Source: Metellina segmentata
Lineage: Eukaryota > Arthropoda > Arachnida > Araneae > Tetragnathidae
Length of the DNA: 64,000 bases
Direction of reading: 5' to 3'
Assembly: GCA_947359465.1 (NCBI GenBank)
Contig: OX375872.1
Coordinates: 15,783,018 to 15,847,017 of the forward strand
How positions within the stretch are numbered: position 1 is the stretch's first letter; each line of letters begins with the position of its first letter. A model generated the notes under the pieces. It saw only the letters and a program-made list of their open reading frames with translations. It had not been told where the DNA came from and ran no database searches. Below are positions 9,706-21,024 of the stretch, piece after piece. The translations under genes and the position numbers were made by a program.

Positions 9706-11329
9706 TGGAGGGATATGTAGACGCATTTGATCTTTAGCGCTCTTTTTGGCGTCTTATTTGGTCGACAAGAATGAGCTACATCAGAATTGATGTCGGATTT
9801 TCCTCGGAAGTATGAGTCTAATAATACAGGATGATTCTTAAACGATGGATAAAACTTTAAGAGGTGATAGTACACATCCAAACAAACAACTTTCATCAAA
9901 GAATGCATGGTCGGAATCAAATTCGGAGTTCAAATCTTGGCGATTTCCCCCTATTGAAATTTTTGGGGATATTTTTTCGCCAAAGGGGTATTTGTGTGTG
10001 TGCTATCTCGATTGCCTGAACGTCTTTAGCACACAACAATCGGAAGTTCACAATTTTCAGTTTTTCATTGCTACCACCAAGAAGTCTTCTAAAGTTCCTC
10101 TCACCGCCAAGTTTAAGTAGTATTATCTGAAAATATCCAAAAGTTACTTTTATAAGGATTCGAAAGAGTATTGGATTTGTGAGAAAATTTGTTCAATCTT
10201 TTCAATGCCTATTGCTGTAGGTTTGAAAAAGAAAAAGTTGACGAGATAATCCCATTTTCAACCCTGGAGAGATGTTCTGTTTCTATCCACAGTGAAATGA
10301 ACTCGCCCTAGAAAGAAGCATACCGAATCTCTCGTGGTGTGCGCACTGTATTAGAGATTATTTTAAGGCAAGCCACACACTGGCTCACATCAGACCTGCG
10401 ACACGAAATAGAAGCCGCATTGAAGTGAAATAAGGTAGCTTAAATTCTTATTGAGGGGACATAGACTTTCAAAAACACCAAAATCGATTTCTTTTTTTAA
10501 GATTGATATCAAACTCTATGGATATACATAAAATACTTTTTTAAATTTCGATAATTTTTGACGGAGTTTCATTGATAACACCAGGAAACATACAGTAGAT
10601 AAGTATGGTAGGTCTATTATAATAACGTGTTCTTCTCTGATTCTGATTTTTCGACATACTCTTGATTTCAAAAAAATTCCCTGCTTATTAGATTTTATAT
10701 TTCTTTAACAAAATTTTCGGATAAGTCTTGTAATCTGTTGTTTATATCTGAGTGGTAAATTAAAAATTATGTTTGCTTCTTAGTTTTTAAATTTTGATTT
10801 AAAATGTTGCTCTTTTTGCAAATACTTTTGGCGTTTAAGAACGATGTTTTAATTTTCAATTGAGTGATGCACACGCCAAATTAGGTGTAAATTTTATTTA
10901 TATGTATACAAACTATTTTGTGAATTAAAATAATGACACTTCATGAAACACTTATTTTTACTAAATTTTCAAACATTGTTACATCATACTGTATAACTTC
11001 CGTACAACGTAAACATTCATACATTGAGCATTTGAGTTGAAAACAAATGGTCTGCAAACTTTATAATAAACAGATCATTCCGTCAAAAATTTGTTATGAA
11101 AGTCCATTGTTCCCTTAAATATGAAATATTTTCATTAATGTTCATATTATTTTTGGTGTTAAAAATTTTTGATCCACCTTCGAAAAAGGGAAGCATTTTA
11201 CTCTTCTTTTGTAAATGATAAAAAGCAGACAAATATTTATTAATTGAAGTAAAGAGAAAATTCCAAACCTGATCAGAAACTTTAGAAATCAATTAATAAA
11301 ACCTCTGAGGATTTCACTCTCATAATTTC
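9706..11329. other. Unassigned intergenic
   Basis: AT-rich sequence without supported genes. A lone GACGAGATAATC at about 10240 and AACCCTGGAGAG at about 10260 look like the end of another palindrome-module element. Frames at 9651-9920 and 9845-10120 overlap on opposite strands and show no motif. Confidence 0.45.
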
Positions 11330-11670
11330 ATCTTGCAACCTGCAATTTTCCTTGCATGACTTCTAACCACTTTTAATCATCCGGACCAATATAATATTTC
11401 CAGCAGTTTTAATCTGAGGAAAAGACCAATAAAATTTTACTAAACGATTCTATTCTAATAAAAGAGAAAAAAACAGGTTCCAAATGAATACACTCCAATA
11501 GTGTATATATTAATAAATCTTTCCAAATGAGATTCTATTCTGAGAAAAGGATCTATAGAATCGGTCTAAAGGTTGGATAGATTATTTTCAAACAATTGAT
11601 GGGGTTACATTATATTTGTTGTGGAGTAAAAGCAAAACTACACAACTTATATCAGAATTAAGTAAACCTG
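11330..11670 (+). repeat. Interspersed repeat family R, copy
   Basis: Contains CTTGCATGACTTCTAACC, CTAAAGGTTGGATAGATT and a GTTGTGGAGTAAAAGC-like end, in the same order as the copy at 5096-5660. Confidence 0.5.
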
Positions 11671-11766
11671 AAAACCCGAAAAATAGAAACCTGAAAAATA
11701 GAACGGCTCCATCCTAGTTGCATCGACTTTGGCGACAAAAAATTGAAATAAGGACATGGTCCATCA

Positions 11767-11984
11767 TTATCCCTCCAAGTGGTTTCGACGAGATATCTCG
11801 TCCATCAACATCTGACAAATTTTTCACATTACGACATGTCTCGTCATCAAGCTATTGCTGAGTTTTTGATGATCTTTGAGATCTGGTTAGCTTTCTTCTA
11901 TTGATGCGATATCTCATTCATCAAGATCTGGTCAGTTTTGTTGATGGCCAAATACCTCGTCGAGGTAACCACCAGGAGAGTTAA
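11767..11984 (+). mobile_element. Palindrome-module MITE, copy g
   Basis: Left end CCCTCCAAGTGGTTTC leads into a perfect GACGAGATATCTCGTC at 11787-11802. A degenerate module is at 11831-11845 and others lie beyond. The right end CCACCAGGAGAG is followed by TTAA; the left flank is TTAT. Confidence 0.7.
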
Positions 11985-12443
11985 CATGTACCCCTTTTCA
12001 GTACACGTTAAAACTCGCTTTCAGGCCAAGTTATGTATGATTTTGTATAATCTCAATGTGAAATTAATTTATTTGTTATATCGGGCATTTTATATAGTTT
12101 TAATATTTATTACAATAAATAAATTTTTGTCCAACTCTTAAAAATTCAAAAATTGGTAATTTGCCTATGTATTTATCAGACTACAAAACAAACACCGTTT
12201 TCGATACATTTAGCCTGAAAATGATATTCAAAAATGGCTTTATAAGGATGCGCTAACTAGGATTTGTTTACCTATGAGAGGGATATTCTGAGCTGTATTT
12301 TATAATGATATACTACTAGGTGTATATGTCGATTATTTTATACATTTTATAAATTTTGTTTAAACAACCATTTCAATCAAACTGATAAAATTCTGTAATT
12401 TCACTTATTAATTGTGAATTTTTACGCTTTTCTAGTATTCATT
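11985..12443. other. Unassigned intergenic
   Basis: AT-rich. CCTATGAGAGGGATATTCTG near 12271 resembles the core of repeat family S. Confidence 0.4.
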
Positions 12444-12852
12444 TGTACCTTTACGCTGCGACAGGTAGTCAATTGTTACCACTACAATTTCGTTTACACC
12501 AGCGGCATGGTATAGATCTCTGTACGGTGAATGTTATCCCCCTTTTAAGTGACCTCTGACATCGATCCCCATTTACGAGCTGTCAGCAACTGACCTTCTA
12601 GAGAATTCCTCCTTTTGTTCGGTACCCTATTCTGTCAACCTTGAGGTGTGAACGCTTTGGAGAAAAGGCAAAAGGTCGCTCTGGTGATATACACCACACA
12701 ATACTATGAAAGGAAAGCGTCAGTCGTAAATGCCACTCAAGACTCTATAGCTCAAGTTAGGTAAATAGGTAATGGGGAGTTGGACAATGCAGGCAAAATA
12801 ACCGTTCCTGGAGACGATTGAAAACATCTAAACGCCGCAGCGTAAAGGTTAA
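12444..12852. mobile_element. MITE with CCTTTACGCTGCG ends
   Basis: Inverted ends: CCTTTACGCTGCGACAGG at 12448 and its complement CGCCGCAGCGTAAAGG ending at 12848. The right flank is TTAA and the left is TGTA, consistent with a decayed piggyBac-like target site. The interior is less AT-rich than the surroundings and has no frame. Confidence 0.55.
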
Positions 12853-13482
12853 TAACTTCAGTCGTAAACCTTCATTTTTATAGTTGTGAGTCGTCATCTT
12901 GTTGTTCTACTTGTAAAATCCCCAAAATCCCAACGTGTCTTAAAAATGTTGTAATTATTATCCTATGATGTTTTAAATGCAATCTAAAAGCAGTGATCAA
13001 ATTCAATCATGTGATAAAAATGTTTCTATCATCACCGTGTGAACATGTTTTGAGATTATACTATCTTTAAATTTTATTGTACTACATTTAAGCAGTGTTG
13101 TAGTTAATCGTTCTGTTGAAATTTGGTGTAAGTAAGAATCATCATGTAATATCAAAGCATCAGCATAGGCTGAATGAAAAATTATATGAACATCCAAATA
13201 TTCCTTTCACCGTGCATTTAGCTTGACAAATTTTAGCCATTTTAAAACCAGTGGCTCCATTTGGCACCACAACTTTCTCAGATTTTCTTAAGTCATTGCA
13301 TGTTAGTGTTTCCATTTGGAACCATTCAAAAGACAACTCTCGTGGCTTCGGACACTATTTGTCCAAGCTGCACCAAACACAAGATAGACATCGTCAAGTA
13401 ATGGACTCACACAAGAAATGTTTTTCTAATACAGAATAGAAATACCCTCAGGGTAAGTGACACGAATCCAACCTGCTCCAAG
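12853..13482. other. Unassigned intergenic
   Basis: No recognised gene. A 62-codon frame at 13251-13439 has no motif that I can identify. Confidence 0.4.
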
Positions 13483-13607
13483 TACAAATAGCAGGCTGGA
13501 TAGTTGAATTTACGACGCACCGAAGAAGCAAAACGTGTTACTGGCAATGGATCGGGATCAGTCTCGAAATGAAAGATCAGAAGACAACACTTCGAGAGCT
13601 AGTAATC
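13483..13607 (-). repeat. tRNA-derived SINE, partial
   Basis: On the minus strand this matches the SINE body and tail (GTGTTGTCTTCTGATCTTTC, GATCCATTGCCAGTAACACG and the ACGTCGTAAATTCAA end). Confidence 0.5.
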
Positions 13608-14203
13608 GACTTAAGTTATTTCACCATTTTTATCACCACTCTAAAGAAATTCGTATCCACTCATCTTCCACTACTGCCATAAGATATTATATCTCCAAAT
13701 GATAAGATGCCAAATCGACCACAACGAAGACAATTTTTAACAAAGCAATCATGTGACTAATAGTTGACATGGTGGTCACACTTTTTGAAGCTCCTTTCTG
13801 GTGAAATGCTCAGTCTATTTGTATTTCACATATGTGTGGTGTACTTCTCTCTTCTGTTGTCAGCAAAATATTCCCGTTGTCTCTGTATATCGATCGATCG
13901 ATTTGATGGTGTCCTATTTGTGTTTCGTGCACGTGCAGCTTGGCCAAATATGTCCGTGTACCATAAGACTCAATTAAACAACTCAAAACTCATAATGAAG
14001 GGTAAATATAACTGTTTTCAATAAGTATAAATTTATTTAAAAAGTTGAAATCTGTGATTGATGTGTATTTAAAAACGAGAATGTTATCTTAATTCCAGGA
14101 AATCAATATTTTTCCCTAGTAAATTAAAATATGGGTAGTGTGGTTAGATAACAGTCGTATATTTGTGGTTGGTTGGTAAAGGTATTTAAACGAGATGAAA
14201 AAT

Positions 14204-14206
<3 letters not shown>

Positions 14207-14248
<42 letters not shown>
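14207..14248. repeat. (TA)n microsatellite
   Basis: Uninterrupted alternating AT run of about 42 bp. Confidence 0.95.
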
Positions 14249-14484
14249 CACTATTGGAATAGAAATGGAATTTTTCCGTTAAAGAGTAATACAATTTCGT
14301 CTGATATCATGATGGTTCTTATATTCTTGTATTTATATTAGTGTTATTTACACTGAAGTAAATTAAAATTACGCTGTTCAAAAATATTTATATTAATAAT
14401 GTGCAATTTAGATAGACAATCACTGGTATTCAAGAGTTAATTGTGACAGAAAGATTTTTATGTATTTTTTATCCAAATTATTGC

Positions 14485-15291
14485 TTAACAGCCGGTGTTG
14501 CCCGTGCCGTTTGTTTCGCAAACCAACACCACGGGCAACGCCGTGATGTAAGTTATTAATCTGGTGTAAAATTTTACGCAGATTTCAAATCCGTTGAAAT
14601 TTTCAATCTATCTTTAGCGATTACGATTTTACGAAAAAGAATTAACAATCACAGTCAAAATGTTTTTTTTATTTTTTGCTCTCATTCCCTGAAATGGAAT
14701 AGGACAGGAAATGTAATATGATTCTTGTTTTTTAACGCGAAGGGCAGAAGATGCAATCTGTTTCACGTGACGTCACAATCTCTTGCGAAAATATAAAAGA
14801 TGTATTCAATTTAAAAATTATTTATTAAAGAAAATCATGTTTTTTGGTATCGATCTAAAGTGAAATTTTCCGCAGATTTCAAATCTGTTGAAATTTTTTC
14901 TTTATCTTTAACGGTCTAGAAGATAAAAAAAAGAACTACATAACTAAAGTTAAGACTTCGTTTTTATCCTCTGCTGGAAAATCATTCCTCTGGGCAAAAT
15001 GAAAGCAGAAACGGAAAAAATAAATTTTGAATCTACTGCGATGAAAAAAACTTGGCATGATTTCAAAGTTTTCTTCTCTCTCCTGTAGAAACGCTTTGAA
15101 GAACCCCCGTTGGAGAATAAAACTATTAAATTCATTTAAAAATCTTCTAGATGGAATTTTAAAATTCGTCCCTACCCAAAAATTGCAAAAAATTCGGACT
15201 ACTTGTGTGCCAAATCTTATTGCTGTAAAAATCGTGAGGATTTTGCAGCCTAAAACAGACAAAGAGACACTTCATTTTATAATAGTAGAGA
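14485..15291 (-). mobile_element. Helitron copy, non-autonomous
   Basis: On the minus strand it begins TCTCTACTATTATAAAATGA at 15291 with a flanking A, as expected for Helitron 5' ends. It shares with the copy at 30013-30926 the tract ending GTGTGCCAAAT and a block around TTTCAAATCCGTTGAAATTT. The opposite end has palindromic CACGGGCAAC/GTTGCCCGTG sequence (14493-14532) but no clear CTRR terminus. No Rep/helicase frame is seen. Confidence 0.55.
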
Positions 15292-15339
15292 TTTATAACG
15301 TCATGAGAGGTTCACACGCATACATCAGTTCAGAAACCT

Positions 15340-15480
15340 AGTCTTCCCTGCTTGACTTCTAACCAGTATTTAGACCAATAGAATCTCTCCTAGGATTCTT
15401 TCAACCAATAGATGTCGTTATTCATTCATTATGTGCGTTGGGGCGAAAAAACATTGCTGCACTACATGGAAATCCCATGA
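15340..15480 (+). repeat. Interspersed repeat family R, fragment
   Basis: Contains CTTGACTTCTAACCAGTATT, AGGATTCTTTCAACCAATAG and GTGCGTTGGGGCGAAAA, all blocks of family R. Confidence 0.45.
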
Positions 15481-15639
15481 TGCTAATAGAGCTAGGGTGC
15501 AAATCAAAATTAAATGAATACTTTGTATAAAATGTTTTGACTGTGAATTTCTTTTCGTTTCTCATGTTCTTGCATCTAATAATCGCATTTTATTACATAT
15601 CTTGTTCCATCAAAATCATGTTTAATTTACATTTAGATT

Positions 15640-15890
15640 TTTAGTTCGGCGCACTGGACATTTTGTGCAGTACGAAGGCTAATTTAACTTCGACTCCAAA
15701 CCACTACACATATACTTCCCAAGACCGTGGTTACAAACCATAGCTTGGTGAACCGAGAAACTTTTGTGCTGAACGAAAGCTATCAGACTAGAATTTTCGA
15801 CTCAAAACTGTTACACAAATACAAGACCGTGGTTCGAACCAAAGCTTGAACTAGAGGACCATAGTGCTAACCACTCGCTTAAAAATTTAT
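15640..15890 (-). repeat. Second tRNA-like SINE, tandemly duplicated body
   Basis: On the minus strand GCGAGTGGTTAGCACTATGG resembles an A box and GGTTCGAACCACGG a B box, with tRNA-like spacing. A diverged second unit follows, with CCGTGGTT recurring about 108 bp away. It differs from the SINE at 3620. Confidence 0.5.
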
Positions 15891-16089
15891 TTCGAAGAAA
15901 ATGTCTGAAAAATCACAGTAAAGTGTAATGCTGGAATTCGTTTATATTTTATAGCATATATCTATGCAATTAATGTATTCAGTAATTTTCTTTCCAAATC
16001 TTTCGGATCTGATAGCTAATTTCGTTAATCCAAATTAATGTTTCACATGCTGGTATTATCAGACAACGGACTATATTAAACTTCAAATA

Positions 16090-16330
16090 ATAAGACCCAA
16101 ACATCCGCGGACTATCAGTTATGAGGGTTTTTCAGTGTAAACATAAACTACCGGAACGAATAAATACTTCCAATCAATACCAGAATAAATTTGATTTATC
16201 ACCGTTTTGGCAAAGCTGAAATTGCAGTCTGTAACATGCCAAGCTACGCCACATGTTACTAAACGTGTTACCAGAACACCAATGTCTTCTGTGCTTAGAT
16301 TTATAGAAAACGGTCTCATAGGAAAACATA
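16090..16330 (+). repeat. Interspersed repeat family S, copy
   Basis: Shares TATGAGGGTTTTTCAGTGTA and TTTATCACCGTTTTGGCAA with copies at 20700-20910 and 22345-22570. Class unknown. Confidence 0.45.
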
Positions 16331-16822
16331 GGTTCCTAGAAAAATAAATTAACTTCTGAATACCAGGATTCAGTATCTACACTTCCTGTTATTGTTGTAT
16401 AAAAATATATCAACCGATTTTTATAGAAAAATTAACTCAAAAGAAATTTATACCGTTATTACATTTGTTATACTTTTATATGCATTTATTTTAGAATGCA
16501 TTCACTGTGTTTTGATTTTAACAGAAAGATTCATGCAAGTGAAATTCCTTAACCTGGAATTCATTGTAAAACTTGCTTAAGTTGCATTGTTATTCAGCTA
16601 AACCTTAAGCAAGTTTTTTAACAGAAACCTCTATGAAAGTGAAATTCCCGTCGGAATTAATTATAAAACATTTCTTAGGTCTTAGTTGTATTGTTATCCA
16701 GAAAATATTCTTTGCATTTTCATAAGTTACAATAGCTAAAGCTTTCTTACCAAAACATTCATGCAAATACCATTTTCTTTCTTAGAATTAACTGTGAAAC
16801 ATGCTTAAATCTAAGTTATATA

Positions 16823-18180
16823 CACTGCTGGCCATCCAAAATACAACACCAAGAAGGACAAGAGATATCAAAGCCAAATTTATTAGAGAGATGATAAGAC
16901 ACAGTACAAAAGGTGCATTGATTGAAAATACAGCCTCCTGCGAGGTGAGGAAGACGATGAAATCAGTATTGCCGCTACTGCTGGCAATAACCGCTGCTAC
17001 ACGCCTCGGCATTGAATGAAAGGCTTTGGATGTGTCGTTGGGGTATGGCAGCCCATGCTTCCTTCACACGCTGCCAAAGTTGATCTGGTCTAGCATCGGG
17101 GTGGTGTATGCCGGGCCAGTCGTTCTCGAATCATCGATCAGACGTGTTCGATAGGCAATAAATCGGGAGAACAGGAAGGCCAATGCAACAATACAATCTG
17201 GTGTGTGAAAAAGTCTTGAACATTGCGTGCCACGTGTGGTCGCGCATCGTCCTGTTGGAATGTGGCCGCAGGCAAACCCTGAAAGTAAGTGAGAATAACA
17301 GGCTCCAAAACCTCAGAAATATAGCGCTGGCTGGTCAGTGCACCTGCATTGCGTACTAGGGTGTGTGCGGGAGTGAAATCCAATGCCATCCCAAACCAAA
17401 CTACCGTGTTCAGGACCTGTATGGCGATGCAAAGGCAACAGTTAAGCAACCCCCTCCACGGTGTCTCCAGACTCTAATACGACCATCGTGGTGTTGCAGG
17501 TAGAAGCGTGATTCGTCTTTAAAGACAATGTCGTGCCATTCGGTGGTCCATGTCCACCGTTAATTGTAACATTGCAGACAAAAACACCTGTGGTTTTGAG
17601 ACCAAGGTAATCACAGCAATGGACGCCTTGCGGACAGTCCACTGTGCTGCAAACGACATCTAATGGTACGGGCGGACACCAATTGTTGTGCAACAGGACG
17701 TGTTTGTTGTGATATGGTTCCTGATATGGCAGATGGATCCATCAGTGCCATGCGAACAGTATAACTGTCCTCGCGGTAGTGGAACGGCGGGTGCAATCGG
17801 TCCCGTCGGTCAGTCATTCCCTCTTGCATCCATCGATTACAGATCCGCATCTCTGTTGCTTGGTTACGTCCGACACAATCACCGATGAAGGATTATCCAC
17901 AATCTCTGTAGGCAACAATTTTTCCTCGATCGAACTCAGAAACGTGCTCGAATGACGCTCATTTTCTTCATACTGAAGTTGCTCACGAAAGAACAATTCC
18001 AGTACTTCAAAACGGCATTCTGTTATCCTATAGCGTTTGTAGGTGGCATTTCAGGAGCCCATGATGTGCACCTCAAATGCTAATCATCATAAATCATGTA
18101 TATCGCGGTATACGCATGGTACAAATTTCACGCGGTTTGGATGCTTCCTTCACGGTGTTGCATTTTGGGTGGCCAGTAGT
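16823..18180 (-). mobile_element. Tc1-like element, decayed
   Basis: Terminal inverted repeats start CACTGCTGGCCATCCAAAAT on the left and match, with a few changes, AATGCAACACC...-type sequence at the right end (TGTTGCATTTTGGGTGGCCA). TA flanks both ends (16821-16822 and 18181-18182), the Tc1/mariner target duplication. It lies inside the 104-bp satellite. Confidence 0.85.
17138..17850 (-). pseudogene. Tc1 transposase remnant
   Basis: Pieces of a Tc1 transposase survive in different frames. An N-terminal piece (about 17611-17850) has RTIRCRLQHSGLSARRPLL, the usual linker before the catalytic core. A C-terminal piece (about 17138-17449) keeps FQQDDARPHVARNV and CSPDLLPIEHV, around the second Asp and the final Glu. 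Frameshifts and stops separate the pieces, so it cannot make a working protein. Confidence 0.8.
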
Positions 18181-18419
18181 TATTCAGCTATATAAATACC
18201 TTATTCTAGCTTATTTACAGAAATATTCATGTAAATGAAAGTCTATTCCTTGGAATTAGTATAAAACATGCTTGAGTCTTAGTTGCATTGTTATTTAGAT
18301 AAACCTCAAGCAAGCTTTGAAACAGAAAATCCATGCAAGTGAAATTCGCTTCTTCGAAATTAATTGTGAAACATGCTTAAATATTAGTTGTATTGTTATT
18401 CAACGAGAAGAGATATATA

Positions 18420-19922
18420 CAGGGTGGTCCCGAATTCATGGTACAAACTTTAATGGTAGGTACAGGACATTGTAACAATGATTTATTGTATAGGAATGTA
18501 TAGTCGCAAGTGACGCGGTGAGGCGAAAACAGGGGAAATAACGGCCGAAAGGAAAAACAAAGATTTTATTGAAAGCGTTGTTGACAAGTGTCATGTTTAC
18601 AGTAATTGTTCAAAATTGCGTCCACCAGTATCGATACATGCTTGACAGCGTCGGTGGAGCGATTGGCGTACACGTTCAAAGATGCCTGGTATTTCACGCA
18701 CACCTGCAGCAGCTACAGATAAGCGAGCGACGAGATCCTCATCTGAGTCAACTGGAGTCTCATAAACAAGATGCTTTAGATGTCCCCATAAAAAGTAATC
18801 GAGGCTCGATAAATCGGGAGATCGGGGTGGCCAAGGGACTGGTCCACCACGCCCAATCCATCGAGTACCAAACGTGGCATTCAGGTAATTCCGTACATCA
18901 ATGCTGAAGTGTGCTGGCGCCCCATCGTGCTGAAACCACATGCGGTTACGAATGGCGATCGGAACATCATGCAGCAGTTGTGGTAACACTTCTTTCAGAA
19001 AAATAAGATAGCTTCCGACAGTGAGCCACGTGGGTAGTAAGTATGGGCCAATCAAAAAGTCGTTCACAATACCAGCCCACACATTAATACTGAAACGTTG
19101 TTGAAACGCATGTCGACGCGTTGCATGTGGATTATCGGTTGCCCACACATGGGAATTGTGCGCATTAAAGACACCCTCGCGTGAAAATGTCGCTTCATCT
19201 GTAAATAGCACATAATCTACGAAATCCGGCTGCAACGCACATTGCTGCATCACCCACAGGCAGAAGTTCACGCGGCGAGGATAATCTGCCGGATTCAATG
19301 CTTGTACTTTCTGAAAATGGAAGGGGTGTAAGCGATTTTCGTTTAACACTCTGCATACAGTCTGATGACTCACACCTACGTCACGCGCAACAGTTCTTGT
19401 GCTTGACTCGGGTCTATCAGCCACAATGTTCAAGATGCTTTCTTCCAGCCTTGGAGTGCGTACAGCTCTTACTCGACCAGCGCCATGTCTGTTGACGTCG
19501 AACGCACCTGTTTCACAAAGTTGACGATGTAACCGTTGAAAAATTCTATGATCCGGCATTCGTCGATCAGGATACTCCGCGCGATACATTCGTAACGCAG
19601 CTCTGCCGTTACCATTTGCACGGCCGTACATGTAATGCATGTCTGCTTTTTCTGCATACGTAAAGTCACCCATCGTCTACGGCAGCACAATTGTGAATGG
19701 CGCTTTTCCCTACTGCGATGCATCATGTTCAACAGCGGCTAGACATCTACTGCCCTCTACCGGCAATGATACCAACCGATCACTCCATTTCTCTTTCCTT
19801 TTATTTCCCCTGTTTACGCCTCACCGCGTCACTTGCGACTATACATTCCTATACAATAAATCATTGTTACAATGTCCTGTACCTACCATTAAAGTTTGTA
19901 CCATGAATTCGGGACCACCCTG
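18420..19922 (-). mobile_element. Complete DD41D Tc1/mariner-superfamily transposon
   Basis: TA-flanked element of about 1.5 kb. The inverted repeats begin CAGGGTGGTCCCGAATTCAT and run about 120 bp (18420-18541 against 19802-19922) with only one mismatch by eye in that stretch. It encloses one intact transposase frame. Near-identical ends and an open frame point to recent insertion. It interrupts a satellite monomer. Confidence 0.92.
18597..19673 (-). CDS. DD41D transposase, intact
   Basis: 358-residue cut-and-paste transposase of the IS630-Tc1-mariner superfamily. The N-terminal part begins FTYAEKADMHYMYGRANGN, as in arthropod DUF4817-type transposases, with two helix-turn-helix-like regions at about 1-60 and 75-115. 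The catalytic triad is D159 in LFTDEA, D250 in FQHDGAPAH and D292 in SPDLSSLDYFLW. There are 41 residues between the second and third Asp, hence DD41D. Length is normal for the superfamily and no stop or frameshift is present. The ATG lies about 250 bp inside the right inverted repeat. It would act in the nucleus on its own ends. The only adjacent sequences are satellite. Confidence 0.9.
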   Translation of the reverse strand: MGDFTYAEKADMHYMYGRANGNGRAALRMYRAEYPDRRMPDHRIFQRLHRQLCETGAFDVNRHGAGRVRAVRTPRLEESILNIVADRPESSTRTVARDVGVSHQTVCRVLNENRLHPFHFQKVQALNPADYPRRVNFCLWVMQQCALQPDFVDYVLFTDEATFSREGVFNAHNSHVWATDNPHATRRHAFQQRFSINVWAGIVNDFLIGPYLLPTWLTVGSYLIFLKEVLPQLLHDVPIAIRNRMWFQHDGAPAHFSIDVRNYLNATFGTRWIGRGGPVPWPPRSPDLSSLDYFLWGHLKHLVYETPVDSDEDLVARLSVAAAGVREIPGIFERVRQSLHRRCQACIDTGGRNFEQLL

Positions 19923-20479
19923 TATATATATATATTATTGAGCTTTTTTTTTTTTAAAGCATTCAATCTAGTGAAATTCACTACTTTGGAATTAATTATG
20001 AAACAAGCATAGGTCTTAGTCGCATTGTTATTCAGCGAAGACTTGAGCTTTTTTACAGAAGCAAGCATGCAAGTGAAATTCACTTCCTTGGAATTAATTG
20101 AAGAACAGGCTTAAGTCTTAGTTGCATTGTTATTCGTCTAAACCTTAAGAAAGCTTTATAAGAGAAAATACATGCAAGTGAAATTCACTTCTGCGTAAAT
20201 CTTAGTTGCATTACTATTCAACTAGGGAAAGTCCCCCTGTTCAATCTTTTTTCGAGTTCTGGACATAAAATAGAGCTCTAATATTCAGATTATGCGTGAT
20301 CTACGAATTGTTATTTTTATATGCGCTGATGTTGTGTCTTGATATAGTATTTAAGTTTTTCTAATAACTTCATGATCATGAATATAAGTAAAAGCTCTGA
20401 ACATGCTACTCTGCTCTGTGTAGTGTGTAGAATGTAGATCGTTTTTGAAAATGGATTTTGCTATCATTATGTGAATCTC

Positions 20480-20910
20480 AGGACATGATCAGAGGTTTCT
20501 ACTATAGTTCGGCTCTGGCGAGTTGGCATTTGAGTTGGCGCGAGTTTTGGTGAGTTGGCACGTGGTTTTGAACGAGTCAACACATTAAATTAGGGCAGAT
20601 TAAACATGAACAATGTGTTCACACATCACGTGGTTTCTGGTTCCGAGTTTATCGGCCAGTGCCGGAAACTATAGCTGTGATTTTTATTTGGGAAACAAGT
20701 AATCACTTATGGAGGCTTGCCATGAGAGGGATTTTCAGGGTAAACAAATAACCAGACGGTAAACGAAGATTTTACGTATCGGGGTTGCCTTAAAGTGTAG
20801 TTTATCGCTGTTTTGGTAATGTTTGGCGTTTAATCATAAGCGCTGACCAATCAAATATCAATTCGGAATTAATTCTTGAGAATTTTTATCGGTGACGTGC
20901 AGAAATCGTA
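20480..20910 (+). repeat. Interspersed repeat family S, copy
   Basis: Contains CATGAGAGGGATTTTCAGGG, AAAGTGTAGTTTATCGCTGT and CTGACCAATCAAATATCAAT, matching 22345-22570 in order. Limits are approximate; the resemblance is clear only from about 20725. Confidence 0.5.
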
Positions 20911-21024
20911 TTCAAAAGATACGTCCAGTGAAATCACGTCCATAATCCGTTGAGAAAACATGTCCTTCGCCACAGCACAAGTGTCGCCTACGTTTAGTTT
21001 GACAGGAAAAAAAACATGATTTAA

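Larger units (their letters stand above)
16490..20225 (+). repeat. About 104-bp satellite array split by two transposons
   Basis: Monomers contain (T/C)TTAGTTGCATTGTTATTCAG, CTTAAGCAAGCTTT, ACAGAAAATTCATGCAAGTG and GGAATTAATTGTGAAACATG. The GTTGCATTG core begins at 16581, 16685, 18282, 18387, 20019, 20121 and 20203, giving periods of 104, 105 and 102 within uninterrupted runs. Removing the Tc1 (16823-18180) and DD41D (18420-19922) insertions leaves about 870 bp, or eight to nine monomers. The last interval is short (82 bp), so the array tapers there. Confidence 0.85.

Noticed and set aside
14936..15341. Overlapping frames on both strands (108 and 94 codons)
   Set aside because: They lie inside a Helitron copy and mirror each other; no protein motif.
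19298..19495. Plus-strand frames opposite the DD41D transposase and Tc1 transposases
   Set aside because: Shadow frames of the real coding strand.
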